46,043 nucleotides of DNA, from contig CANJPH010000016.1 of NCBI GenBank assembly GCA_947476145.1, positions 1-46,043 on the forward strand. The letters are read 5' to 3'. The position numbers and the translations under genes were made by a program. A model generated the notes under the pieces. The model was not told the DNA's origin. It saw only the letters and a list, made by a program, of their open reading frames with translations, and did not search any database. Positions 17,076 to 24,855 of the stretch are shown here, piece by piece; position 1 is the stretch's first letter; every line of letters begins with the position of its first letter. The DNA comes from Bacteroidota bacterium. GTDB lineage: Bacteria > Bacteroidota > Bacteroidia > Chitinophagales > Chitinophagaceae.

Positions 17076-18875
17076 TTATTGCTCAAAAGCCGCTTTCAAC
17101 AAAGCGGCTTTTTTTTCGCCGATCAATTGAGTAAGGGTTTTTTCGTTTGCGTCTTTTATTTTTTGAACAGACTTGAAATGCAATAATAAAAGCTCCTTGG
17201 TTTTAGGTCCAATGCCTGTGATACGATCAAGTCCTGTTTCCAAGGCACCCTTTGATCGCTTGCTTCGGTGAAATTGAATACCAAAACGATGCACCTCGTC
17301 TCTTATGTTTCTAATGAGTTTATGCGCTTCACTGTGCCAATCCAAAATAATGGATTTGCTGTCCCCAGGGAAAAACAGTTCTTCAATATTTTTGGCAAGG
17401 CCAACCGTGGTTACCTTATCCTGTATACCCAGCTCGGTTAATGCTTCTAATGCTGCATTTAATTGCCCTTTACCGCCGTCAATAATAATGAGCTGAGGCA
17501 AGGGCAGGTTCTTTTCAAGGACCGATTTATAGCGCCTTCCTACTGATTCCTTCATACTAGCAAAGTCGTTAATGCCCACCACCGTTTTGATATTAAATTT
17601 ACGGTAATCGGACTTGCTGGGCGATCCATTTTTAAAGCAAACCATGGCCGATACTGGATAAGATCCTTGAAAATTTGAGTTATCAAAACACTCAATATGG
17701 TTAGGCATTTCGGATAAGTGTAAGGCCTCCTGCATTTCCAGTAATACTTCACTTTCCAAAGGTTTTTCTACACGCACTAATGCCTGTTTATGTTTCCATT
17801 CTCTTAAAGCGTAGTCGGCATTTTTTTGAGAGAGTGCTAATAATTGTTCCTTGTCACCTACCTGCGGGATGGTATATTTAACTTCAAAAACTTTTTCACT
17901 CAATTCAAAAGGGACAATAATTTCTGTTGCTCTACTATTTAAATTGGTTCTAAAATAATAGATTGCAAAAATCAAAATGGTTTCTGCCGATTCTTCTAAA
18001 GGAACCGATAGTGGTAAAATATGTGTTTGAATAATCCTTCCATTCTCTATCATTAAATAGCTAACATATGCCTGGTCTGCATCATGTGCAATACTAAATA
18101 CATCCATGGCATGTTCTTGCTTGGTATATATCGCGGACTTGGTTTGGTAATGTTCCAGTTCTTCTATCTTCCTTTTGGTGAGTGCTGCTTTTTCATATGC
18201 CATGGCATTGGCTTCTTCCTGCATTTTCTCTTTTAGGTTGTTCAATACCGGCTTAATATTTCCTTTTAATAAATGTTGTACCTGTTCAATGGAACTGTTA
18301 TAAGCTTCCAATGTTTGATGTCCTTGACAAGGCCCCAAACAATTACCCAAATGATATTCTAAACAAACCTTAAATTTGCCTTGTTCAATATTTTTAGGCG
18401 TGAGTGGAAGGGTACAAGTTCGTAAAGGAATGGTATGTTTAATATGATCAATCAATTCCCTTACCGCCAACACATTGGTAAACGGACCAATATAAGTACT
18501 GCCATCCTTTATTTTTCTGCGTGTTAAAAACACCCTTGGAAAGTTCTCCTTTTTGATAACAATATAGGGGTAGGTTTTATCGTCCTTTAAATTAATATTG
18601 TATTTAGGCTGATAATTTTTAATGAGCTCATTCTCCAGGATAAATGCGTCATGCTCCGAATTGACAATGGTGAATTCTATATCCTTAATCTTTTGAACCA
18701 ACTCGATGGTTTTTAAGGTATGTTGATGATTGGAAAGAAAGTAGGAGCTTACCCTTTTTCGGATATTCTTTGCTTTACCTACATATAACAAGTGTCCGTT
18801 TTCATCAAAATATTGATAAATCCCGGGTTCCTGGGGTAGGCCTGCCTGTATTTTCTTAAATAGCTCTTTTTCCAT
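17076..18875 (-). CDS. uvrC: Excinuclease ABC subunit C
   Basis: Makes both incisions in nucleotide excision repair, with UvrA and UvrB (599 aa, standard). The N-terminal GIY-YIG nuclease reads GIYQYFDENGHLLYVGKAKN (about residues 18-37). The UVR domain is near 205-240 (ANAMAYEKAALTKRKIEEL). The RNase H-like domain carries IECFDNSNFQGSYPVSAMVC and LIIIDGGKGQLNAAL (catalytic Asp residues). Tandem helix-hairpin-helix motifs close the protein (GLDRITGIGPKTKELLL). The final codons overlap the plus-strand terminator of gldN. It is divergent from DUF2721 with overlapping promoters. Confidence 0.96.
   Translation of the reverse strand: MEKELFKKIQAGLPQEPGIYQYFDENGHLLYVGKAKNIRKRVSSYFLSNHQHTLKTIELVQKIKDIEFTIVNSEHDAFILENELIKNYQPKYNINLKDDKTYPYIVIKKENFPRVFLTRRKIKDGSTYIGPFTNVLAVRELIDHIKHTIPLRTCTLPLTPKNIEQGKFKVCLEYHLGNCLGPCQGHQTLEAYNSSIEQVQHLLKGNIKPVLNNLKEKMQEEANAMAYEKAALTKRKIEELEHYQTKSAIYTKQEHAMDVFSIAHDADQAYVSYLMIENGRIIQTHILPLSVPLEESAETILIFAIYYFRTNLNSRATEIIVPFELSEKVFEVKYTIPQVGDKEQLLALSQKNADYALREWKHKQALVRVEKPLESEVLLEMQEALHLSEMPNHIECFDNSNFQGSYPVSAMVCFKNGSPSKSDYRKFNIKTVVGINDFASMKESVGRRYKSVLEKNLPLPQLIIIDGGKGQLNAALEALTELGIQDKVTTVGLAKNIEELFFPGDSKSIILDWHSEAHKLIRNIRDEVHRFGIQFHRSKRSKGALETGLDRITGIGPKTKELLLLHFKSVQKIKDANEKTLTQLIGEKKAALLKAAFEQ
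17087..17116 (+). terminator. Rho-independent terminator of gldKLMN, inside the uvrC 3' coding end
   Basis: Arms aagccgcttt (17087-17096) and aaagcggctt (17101-17110) with loop caac, followed by more T to 17116. The stem is perfect and the T-tract is on the plus strand, so it ends gldN transcripts. It lies within the last 14 codons of uvrC. Confidence 0.8.
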
Positions 18876-18882
18876 GGATTAC

Positions 18883-18912
18883 TTGAAAGCACAAAAATAC
18901 TTTATATTTTTG
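18883..18912 (+). promoter_or_regulatory. Consensus Bacteroidota promoter of the DUF2721 gene
   Basis: TTG (18883-18885), 19-bp spacer, TATTTTTG (18905-18912): a full match to the phylum's housekeeping promoter. The ATG at 18917 is four bases after the element, so the mRNA should be leaderless or almost so. Confidence 0.75.
18892..18899 (-). promoter_or_regulatory. Promoter -7 element (TATTTTTG) of uvrC
   Basis: Exact TAnnTTTG on the reverse strand, ending 16 bp before the uvrC ATG. It lies within the spacer of the opposite promoter (18883-18912), so the two polymerases would compete for the same DNA. Confidence 0.55.
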
Positions 18913-18916
18913 TGGT

Positions 18917-19360
18917 ATGGAATTAACAGTTAATATCCCCGCCCTTCTTTTTCCCGCCATTAGTTTAATTATGCTGGCGTATACCAATCGTTTTTTGGCC
19001 TTGTCTAGCCGTGTTCGGGCTTTACACGATAAATATCAAACACAGGAGCAAAGGCATTTAATTTTCATCCAAATTAAGAATTTAAAATATCGACTCAAGC
19101 TTATTAGAAACATGCAAACCTACGGAGTGACCTCACTTTTATTTTCGATCGTTTCTATGTTTTTTATTTATGTGGAGTACCAAAAAACGGCTCAGGTCAT
19201 TTTTGCTATTAGTTTACTTGCTTTTTGTTGGTCCGTTTTATTATCGCTTATTGAAATAAGATTAAGCACTAAGGCTATTGAAATTGAATTGAGTGACATG
19301 GAAGGTTTGGAAGATCCTACGGTGATGGATTATTTGAAAAAGAAGTTCGAGCGTGATTAA
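18917..19360 (+). CDS. DUF2721 family membrane protein
   Basis: Small membrane protein of unknown function (147 aa). It has a hydrophobic N-terminal helix (IPALLFPAISLIMLAYTN) with the family's NRFLALSSRVRALH directly after it. A basic amphipathic stretch (IKNLKYRLKLIRNM) follows, then two more membrane helices (about residues 73-90 and 95-115) and an acidic tail. The DUF2721 pattern is clear; no role is known to me. It ends 19 bp from the convergent ABC exporter. Confidence 0.8.
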   Translation: MELTVNIPALLFPAISLIMLAYTNRFLALSSRVRALHDKYQTQEQRHLIFIQIKNLKYRLKLIRNMQTYGVTSLLFSIVSMFFIYVEYQKTAQVIFAISLLAFCWSVLLSLIEIRLSTKAIEIELSDMEGLEDPTVMDYLKKKFERD

Positions 19361-19379
19361 ATAGCTTAGTTATTGCTTT

Positions 19380-21149
19380 TTAGTTACTTTGTTTTCTTTC
19401 TCCAATTTGTTGTCTCCACATGGCATAATACAATCCTTTTTCTGCGAGCAATGCATCGTGGTTGCCTTGCTCAATTACTTTGCCCTTCTCTAATACATAA
19501 ATTCTGGTAGCATGAATAATGGTACTTAAGCGGTGGGCAATCATAATCGTGATTTGTTCACGCGCTGCCGATAATTCACGAATGGTGTCTGTAATAGACT
19601 CCTCGGTTAAACTATCTAAACTAGAAGTAGCTTCGTCAAATATGAGTAAATGAGGATGTCTTAATAAGGCGCGCGCAATAGACAGTCTTTGTTTTTCTCC
19701 ACCACTTAATTTTAATCCGCCTTCGCCTATCACCGTGGCCAATCCATTTCCTCCTTTATCTAAAATATTAGTACAACTAGATTTTTGAAGGGCAATTAAC
19801 ATTTCTTCTTCACTTGCATTGGGTGCAACAAATGCTAAATTTTCACGAATGGTGCCGGCAAATAATTGGGTATCCTGCGTTACAAAACTAATTTGATTTC
19901 TTAGTTCATTCATATCAATCTGCTTGCTATTCACACCATTAATGAGTATTTGTCCTTCCTGTGTTTGATACAATCCTACAATAAGCTTTACCAATGTGCT
20001 TTTACCTGCACCCGATGGGCCAACAAAGGCAATGGTTTCCCCTTTTTTGGCTTCAAAGCTAATGTCATCCATGGCTTTGAAATTAGCCGTTTGGTGCTGG
20101 AAGCCTACGCTTTTAAATGCTAGATGTTCAATGTTGCCAACCGCTACTGCATCGGCAGGATTAATTTCAATTTCCTTTTTCATTAAAGCATCAAAATTAT
20201 TTAAGGAAGCTTCTGTTTCACGATAGCTCAAAATAATACTGCCAATTTCTTGCAATGGTCCAAATATAAAAAAGCTATAAAACTGTAAGGAAATTAACTG
20301 ACCCACTGAAAGTATTTCTTTAAATATCAGCCACATTAAAGTAAAAGTGATTACCTGTCTTAAAAAATTGACCATCGTTCCTTGAATAAAACTTAAAGAA
20401 CGAATGTTTTTCACTTTCTTTAATTCAAGGGCTAATATTTTATAGGTATTATTATTAAGTCTGGCCACTTCTTGGTTCGTTAAACCTAAACTTTTTACCA
20501 ATTCAATATTGCGTAAACTTTCGGTGGTCGTTCCTGCTAGGGTAGTGGTTTCCTTTACAATGTTTTTTTGAATGGACTTTATACGCTTACTTAATAAATT
20601 GGTTACATAGGCAATGGTGCCAGCACCTAAAATATAAATAGGCATAATGGACCAATGTAATTTGGTTGCATAAATAGAAATAAATACAATGCTTACCACA
20701 ATTCCAAACACCACATTAATTACATAACTAATAAATTTCTCACAGTCGGCTCTTGCCTTCGTTAAAATGGATAAGGTTTCTCCACTTCTTTGGTCCTCAA
20801 ATGCTTGGTAGGGCAATTGCATGGAGTGCTTCAATCCATCTGTAAATAAAGCTGCACCAAATTTTTGAATAATTACATTTACGGTATAATCCTGAAATGC
20901 CTTTGCAATCCTACTAACCATAGCAGTACCCACCAATAACAACAATATATTACCAATGCCTTTTAGATATTGTGGTTGGGTTCTAAGATGCCCTGTTGCG
21001 TCTAAAAATGGAGTTTTTGCAAATTCGTCAATGAGCCTTCCAAATAACATGGGATCGAACATGGAAAAGGTTTGATTTATAGCGGCTAAAATAAATCCTA
21101 TAATGACTAGCTTTCTAAATGGTCGTATGTATTGAAATAAAATCTTCAT
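19380..21149 (-). CDS. ABC exporter, fused membrane and ATPase domains (MsbA/ABCB type)
   Basis: Half-size ABC exporter (589 aa). The start is placed at the ATG at 21149 (MKILFQYIRPFRKLVIIGF), because a good promoter lies between it and an upstream in-frame ATG at 21191. Six membrane helices occupy about residues 1-310. The ATPase domain has Walker A GPSGAGKSTLVKL (about 376), signature LSGGEKQRLSIARALLRHP, Walker B LLIFDEATSSLD and switch His in IAHRLSTI. All catalytic motifs are intact. The substrate (lipid, peptide or drug) cannot be told. It follows engB on the same strand but has its own promoter. Confidence 0.92.
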   Translation of the reverse strand: MKILFQYIRPFRKLVIIGFILAAINQTFSMFDPMLFGRLIDEFAKTPFLDATGHLRTQPQYLKGIGNILLLLVGTAMVSRIAKAFQDYTVNVIIQKFGAALFTDGLKHSMQLPYQAFEDQRSGETLSILTKARADCEKFISYVINVVFGIVVSIVFISIYATKLHWSIMPIYILGAGTIAYVTNLLSKRIKSIQKNIVKETTTLAGTTTESLRNIELVKSLGLTNQEVARLNNNTYKILALELKKVKNIRSLSFIQGTMVNFLRQVITFTLMWLIFKEILSVGQLISLQFYSFFIFGPLQEIGSIILSYRETEASLNNFDALMKKEIEINPADAVAVGNIEHLAFKSVGFQHQTANFKAMDDISFEAKKGETIAFVGPSGAGKSTLVKLIVGLYQTQEGQILINGVNSKQIDMNELRNQISFVTQDTQLFAGTIRENLAFVAPNASEEEMLIALQKSSCTNILDKGGNGLATVIGEGGLKLSGGEKQRLSIARALLRHPHLLIFDEATSSLDSLTEESITDTIRELSAAREQITIMIAHRLSTIIHATRIYVLEKGKVIEQGNHDALLAEKGLYYAMWRQQIGERKQSN

Positions 21150-21168
21150 ATAAAATATCGGTAAGGGG

Positions 21169-21200
21169 CAAATATAAACAATGTCGCCCACTTATTGCAA
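21169..21200 (-). promoter_or_regulatory. Promoter of the ABC exporter gene
   Basis: Reverse strand: TTG (21200-21198), 21-bp spacer, TATATTTG (21176-21169). It predicts a start of transcription about 13 bases before the ATG at 21149, which fixes that codon as the start. Confidence 0.7.
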
Positions 21201-21258
21201 AGCAGGCGATGATTATGTTATATACTATAAACTTGTCTTGAGATAGGTAACTGAAGCG

Positions 21259-21897
21259 CTATGGTTGCTGTTCCTCCGCATATAAACGGTTGTATTGGTC
21301 AATGCAAGCGATTACTTCTTCCACACCTAGTTTTTTCTCGGCACTGGTTACAAATCCTTGTGGTAAAAAAGGGAGCCTTTCTCTTAGTATGTCAAACATG
21401 GATTTCACATTACGTGCAACTACCCCTGGTTTCTCCTTGTCCGATTTGGTGAATATAAGGGTATAGGGGATTTCCCATTTCACCATTTGTTCAATAAACT
21501 CTAAGTCAATTTTTTGAGGTTCATGTCGGCTATCTATTAAAACAAATACCCGATTTAAATTGGGTCTTTTCCGCAAGTAGTTTTCGATCATCTGTTCCCA
21601 TCTGCGTCTACTACTTTGAGATACTTTCGCAAAGCCATAACCTGGTAAATCCACAATATACCATTTGTCCCAAGGCCCTTTACTGCTGGAGCTCATGACT
21701 TCAAAATGGTTAATAAGTTGTGTTTTTCCTGGGGTGCCTGAGGTTTTAGCCAGATTTTTTTGATTGCATACTGCATTGATAATGGAGGATTTTCCTACAT
21801 TACTTCTTCCAATAAATGCATATTCCGGTTGCGTTAATTTCGGGCACTGTTCGAAACCAGGACTAGATATTAAATAAGTGGCTTTGTTAATTTTCAT
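21259..21897 (-). CDS. engB: Ribosome biogenesis GTPase EngB (YsxC/YihA)
   Basis: Small GTPase needed for assembly of the large ribosomal subunit (212 aa). G1 is GRSNVGKSSIINAV (about residues 28-41). The G2 region with TSGTPGKTQLINHF, G3 in VDLPGYGFAKV and G4 in FTKSDKEKPG are all present, in the spacing of the family. It starts 13 bp after the haem-binding protein gene on the same strand, probably one transcript with it. Confidence 0.95.
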   Translation of the reverse strand: MKINKATYLISSPGFEQCPKLTQPEYAFIGRSNVGKSSIINAVCNQKNLAKTSGTPGKTQLINHFEVMSSSSKGPWDKWYIVDLPGYGFAKVSQSSRRRWEQMIENYLRKRPNLNRVFVLIDSRHEPQKIDLEFIEQMVKWEIPYTLIFTKSDKEKPGVVARNVKSMFDILRERLPFLPQGFVTSAEKKLGVEEVIACIDQYNRLYAEEQQP

Positions 21898-21910
21898 TAT
21901 TCAATCCCCA

Positions 21911-22417
21911 CTATTTTGTATTGGTTGGTGCTGGTGAACGTTTTAATTTTAAACTATCCGCAGGGTAGTTTGCTTTTAGGGTATCCATAATGCTTTGACA
22001 CCATTGCGTTAAAGTTGCTCTTTCTGCAGGTGTTAAATCTGCTTCTTTGTGAATGATGGTATAAGAAGGTAATGGCATTTCTTCTTCTTTAACTTGCTCA
22101 ATAATCTCCTCTAATTTATGGTTTTGTTTCGCAATTCTATAACTAGCAAATTCGTTAAAATTAAATTCTTTTTTACCCTCTTTCACATGATCATCCAACC
22201 AAAATCCAAGGGGTTGTACCGAAGCATACCAAGGGTATTGTGTATTATTACTATGACAATCGGCACAAGCTTTGTCTACAATTACTTTCACATTATTAGG
22301 CATTGCATACAATGTTGTGATGTCTTTTCCTTTTTCACCAGAATTATTTTTTGCTGGGCGTATAAATTGAATCACTAAAAGTGCCACCAACAATACAATA
22401 AAAATTTTCTTTATCAT
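21911..22417 (-). CDS. Membrane-anchored haem-binding domain protein (Haem_bd family)
   Basis: Small c-type-haem protein (168 aa). The N-terminal membrane helix covers about residues 3-20. The periplasmic domain carries one CxxCH haem site, KACADCHSNNTQYPWYASVQ, with C51, C54 and H55. WLDDHVKEGKKEFNFNEFASY follows, the rest of the typical Haem_bd core, with a Met/Pro-rich stretch (KEEEMPLPSYTIIH) that may give the second haem ligand. The C-terminus is Pro/Lys-rich. Electron transfer or haem sensing are possible roles; nothing nearby decides. It lies between gpmI and engB. Confidence 0.85.
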   Translation of the reverse strand: MIKKIFIVLLVALLVIQFIRPAKNNSGEKGKDITTLYAMPNNVKVIVDKACADCHSNNTQYPWYASVQPLGFWLDDHVKEGKKEFNFNEFASYRIAKQNHKLEEIIEQVKEEEMPLPSYTIIHKEADLTPAERATLTQWCQSIMDTLKANYPADSLKLKRSPAPTNTK

Positions 22418-22436
22418 GTCTTGAAATTTTATATTT

Positions 22437-22454
22437 TATCAACTTTTTTTGATA
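22437..22454. promoter_or_regulatory. Inverted repeat upstream of the haem-binding protein gene
   Basis: TATCAA-CTTTTT-TTGATA, 6-bp arms, about 20 bp before the ATG at 22417. Position suits a regulator site; it lacks a T-tract in the minus direction, so it is not an obvious terminator for gpmI. Confidence 0.3.
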
Positions 22455-22476
22455 CTTTAAAAGTAAGTTAATTAGC

Positions 22477-23994
22477 TTAGATCAACACTTTTCCAGTCAT
22501 TTCCTTTGGAATACTGACGCCTATCATGTTTAAAATAGTGGGAGCAATGTCACCTAATTTTCCTGGTTGGATGCTCCCTTTCCAATCCTTGTCTATAATA
22601 AAAAATGGAACCAAGTTGGTGGTGTGCGCTGTATTGGGGCTTCCATCCTCATTAATCATATAGTCTGCATTACCATGGTCTGCAGTTAAGAAAATGGTAT
22701 ATCCATTGTTGATTCCTGCGGTTACAATTTGCTCAACGCATCCATCCACGGTTTCAACAGCTTTGACCACTGCGCTGAAAATACCGGTGTGCCCTACCAT
22801 GTCTGCGTTGGCATAGTTTAAACAAACGAAATCCGGATTGCCTGCATTAATTTCTGGCAACAATTTATCAGTTAATTCCTGTGCACTCATTTCGGGTTGT
22901 AAGTCGTAGGTAGCCACTTTAGGTGAAGGAGCCATGATACGTGTCTCACCTTCAAAAGGCACTTCGCGCCCACCGCTAAAAAAGAAAGTAACGTGTGGAT
23001 ACTTTTCGGTTTCAGCGATACGTATTTGTTTTTTATGATTCTGCGCTAGCACATCACCCAATGTATTCACTAGGTTGTCGTTTTCGAAAATCACCTGTAC
23101 ATTTTTAAAGGTCTCATCATACTTTGTGATCGTGGTATAATGTAAATCCAATTTTTTCATTCCAAATTCAGGAAAATCTTTTTGTGAAAGCACTTCTGTT
23201 ATTTCTCTACAACGATCGGTTCTAAAATTAAAACATAGCACGGCGTCTCCAGATTGTATACTTGCAATAGGCGCTCCATTTTCCATAATCACCGTAGGTT
23301 TTATAAACTCGTCTGTTATATCCTGCGCATAATTTTCTTGAATGGCTTCCAATGCTGAATTAGCAGTGGGGCCTTTTGCATGAACGAGTGTATCGTAAGC
23401 CAATTGAACTCTTTCCCATCTTTTGTCACGATCCATTGCATAGTATCTACCACTCACCGTTGCAATTTTACCAACCGTTGTTTTTAAATGCGCTTCCACA
23501 TTTTCAACAAAGGCCAATCCGCTTTTGGGATCCGTGTCTCTTCCATCGGTGAAAGCATGGATGAATACTTTAGTTAATCCTGCCGTTTTACAAATGTCAC
23601 ATATAGCCTTTAAATGAGAAGTATGTGCATGCACACCTCCGTCACTTACCAATCCTAATAAATGTAATGGCTTATTGTTTTCTTTGGCATATTCAATGGA
23701 AGCCAATAATATTTTATTACTTGCTAGTTCGCCATCTCTAACAGCAACATTGATTCTTTGTAGTTCTTGGTATACAATGCGTCCAGCACCTATATTCAAA
23801 TGACCTACTTCGCTATTACCCATTTGACCATCCGGTAGGCCTACTGCTTCACCACAAGTAATTAAGGTAGAATTTGGGTATTTGCTATACAAGCTTTGTA
23901 CAAAAGGAACTTTTGCTTGTTGGATTGCATCAGACAATGGCACTTTCCCTAAACCCCACCCATCCATAATGACTAGGATTACTTTTTTTGACAT
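22477..23994 (-). CDS. gpmI: 2,3-bisphosphoglycerate-independent phosphoglycerate mutase
   Basis: Interconverts 3- and 2-phosphoglycerate in glycolysis and gluconeogenesis, with two metal ions (505 aa). The start at 23994 (MSKKVILVIMDGWGLG) gives the normal N-terminus; an upstream in-frame ATG at 24048 would add an unusual 18 residues. Metal ligand Asp11 and the phosphorylated serine Ser61 in GQMGNSEVGHLNIGAGR are seen. Also present are HAFTDGRDTDPKSG, SGRYYAMDRDKRWER and the C-terminal metal site LTADHGNADYMI. First gene of the minus-strand row leading to engB. Confidence 0.95.
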   Translation of the reverse strand: MSKKVILVIMDGWGLGKVPLSDAIQQAKVPFVQSLYSKYPNSTLITCGEAVGLPDGQMGNSEVGHLNIGAGRIVYQELQRINVAVRDGELASNKILLASIEYAKENNKPLHLLGLVSDGGVHAHTSHLKAICDICKTAGLTKVFIHAFTDGRDTDPKSGLAFVENVEAHLKTTVGKIATVSGRYYAMDRDKRWERVQLAYDTLVHAKGPTANSALEAIQENYAQDITDEFIKPTVIMENGAPIASIQSGDAVLCFNFRTDRCREITEVLSQKDFPEFGMKKLDLHYTTITKYDETFKNVQVIFENDNLVNTLGDVLAQNHKKQIRIAETEKYPHVTFFFSGGREVPFEGETRIMAPSPKVATYDLQPEMSAQELTDKLLPEINAGNPDFVCLNYANADMVGHTGIFSAVVKAVETVDGCVEQIVTAGINNGYTIFLTADHGNADYMINEDGSPNTAHTTNLVPFFIIDKDWKGSIQPGKLGDIAPTILNMIGVSIPKEMTGKVLI

Positions 23995-24111
23995 TTTTTT
24001 ATATATTTTATTACGACGATTGCTTAATTTTATGATAAGACAGCTCAAAGTTTCAAAATAGTAGGCACATTACAAACTTTAAACTGTTATAATTCAACAC
24101 AAGCCTTTAAA

Positions 24112-24501
24112 ATGATCCAATTTCGAAAAATAATACTCCTGCTACTTTTTATAACGGGTAGTTGTAGCCTACTGGCTCAAAATGAAACCGAAGCAGTGGT
24201 ACAAAATTTGCAAACCGCGAATTTTAATAGTTTGCTTTCTTATTGGGACAAGCAGGTGGAAGTAAATATGCCCGATTTGGCTGGGCAAAGACAATACGAT
24301 GCTACAGAAGCCAATGAATTGCTCAAGTCTTTTTTCAACAAAAAGAGTATCCTTGGTTTTGAAAAAAGTGCAGCGCGTCAAGTAGGCACTACAGTGTATC
24401 TTACCGGCAAATTAATTTCCAATACCGTAAAGTTTAATATTACGATGTTGTTGCAGCAAAACAAAAATGGGTTTGCTATTATTAGTGTTCGTGTAAACTA
24501 A
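24112..24501 (+). CDS. DUF4783 family secreted protein
   Basis: Small exported protein (129 aa) of the Bacteroidota family DUF4783. The signal peptide is residues 1-22 (IILLLLFITGSCSLLAQ). The mature part, about 105 residues, reads like an NTF2/SnoaL-type fold, with FNSLLSYWDKQVEVNMPD, EANELLKSFFNKKSILGFEK and a final IISVRVN strand. No function is known to me. The SUI1 gene follows 12 bp after its stop. Confidence 0.8.
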   Translation: MIQFRKIILLLLFITGSCSLLAQNETEAVVQNLQTANFNSLLSYWDKQVEVNMPDLAGQRQYDATEANELLKSFFNKKSILGFEKSAARQVGTTVYLTGKLISNTVKFNITMLLQQNKNGFAIISVRVN

Positions 24502-24513
24502 TTTTTGAATATC

Positions 24514-24852
24514 ATGGGTAAAAATAACAAGCAACAAAACTCGCCGCTAGTATATAGTACCGATCCTAATTATAAACCCATCGTGGAGGAAGCCGTGGTG
24601 GAAACATTGGCTCCTGACCAACAACCGCTAAGGGTAATTTTGGAATCAAAACATAGAGCTGGTAAAACAGTTACCATTGTTTATGGTTTTGAAGGAAAAG
24701 AAGAAGAAATGATTTTATTAGGCAAGGCGTTAAAAAACCATTGTGGTACAGGAGGCTCAGTGAAAGACGGTGAGATTATTATTCAAGGCGATCATCGTCA
24801 AAAAGCATTTCAATTCCTTAAGCAAAAAGGGTACAATAAAGCAAAATTGTAA
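24514..24852 (+). CDS. SUI1/eIF1-like translation factor (YciH family)
   Basis: Small factor related to eukaryotic eIF1 (112 aa). The SUI1 domain fills the C-terminal two thirds. Motifs are LRVILESKHRAGKTVTIVYG, ILGKALKNHCGTGGSVKDG-like text seen as LLGKALKNHCGTGGSVKDGE, and IIIQGDHRQKAFQFLKQKGY. In E. coli YciH helps discriminate against aberrant initiation. This is of note in a phylum that hardly uses Shine-Dalgarno pairing, although a special role here is speculation. The start is the ATG at 24514; a TTG at 24505 is in frame but less likely. Only three bases separate it from convergent dnaX. Confidence 0.9.
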   Translation: MGKNNKQQNSPLVYSTDPNYKPIVEEAVVETLAPDQQPLRVILESKHRAGKTVTIVYGFEGKEEEMILLGKALKNHCGTGGSVKDGEIIIQGDHRQKAFQFLKQKGYNKAKL

Positions 24853-24855
24853 ATC

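Noticed and set aside
19380..24048. A metabolic or defence operon in the minus-strand row
   Set aside because: gpmI, haem-binding protein, engB and the ABC exporter have no shared pathway, and the exporter has its own promoter.
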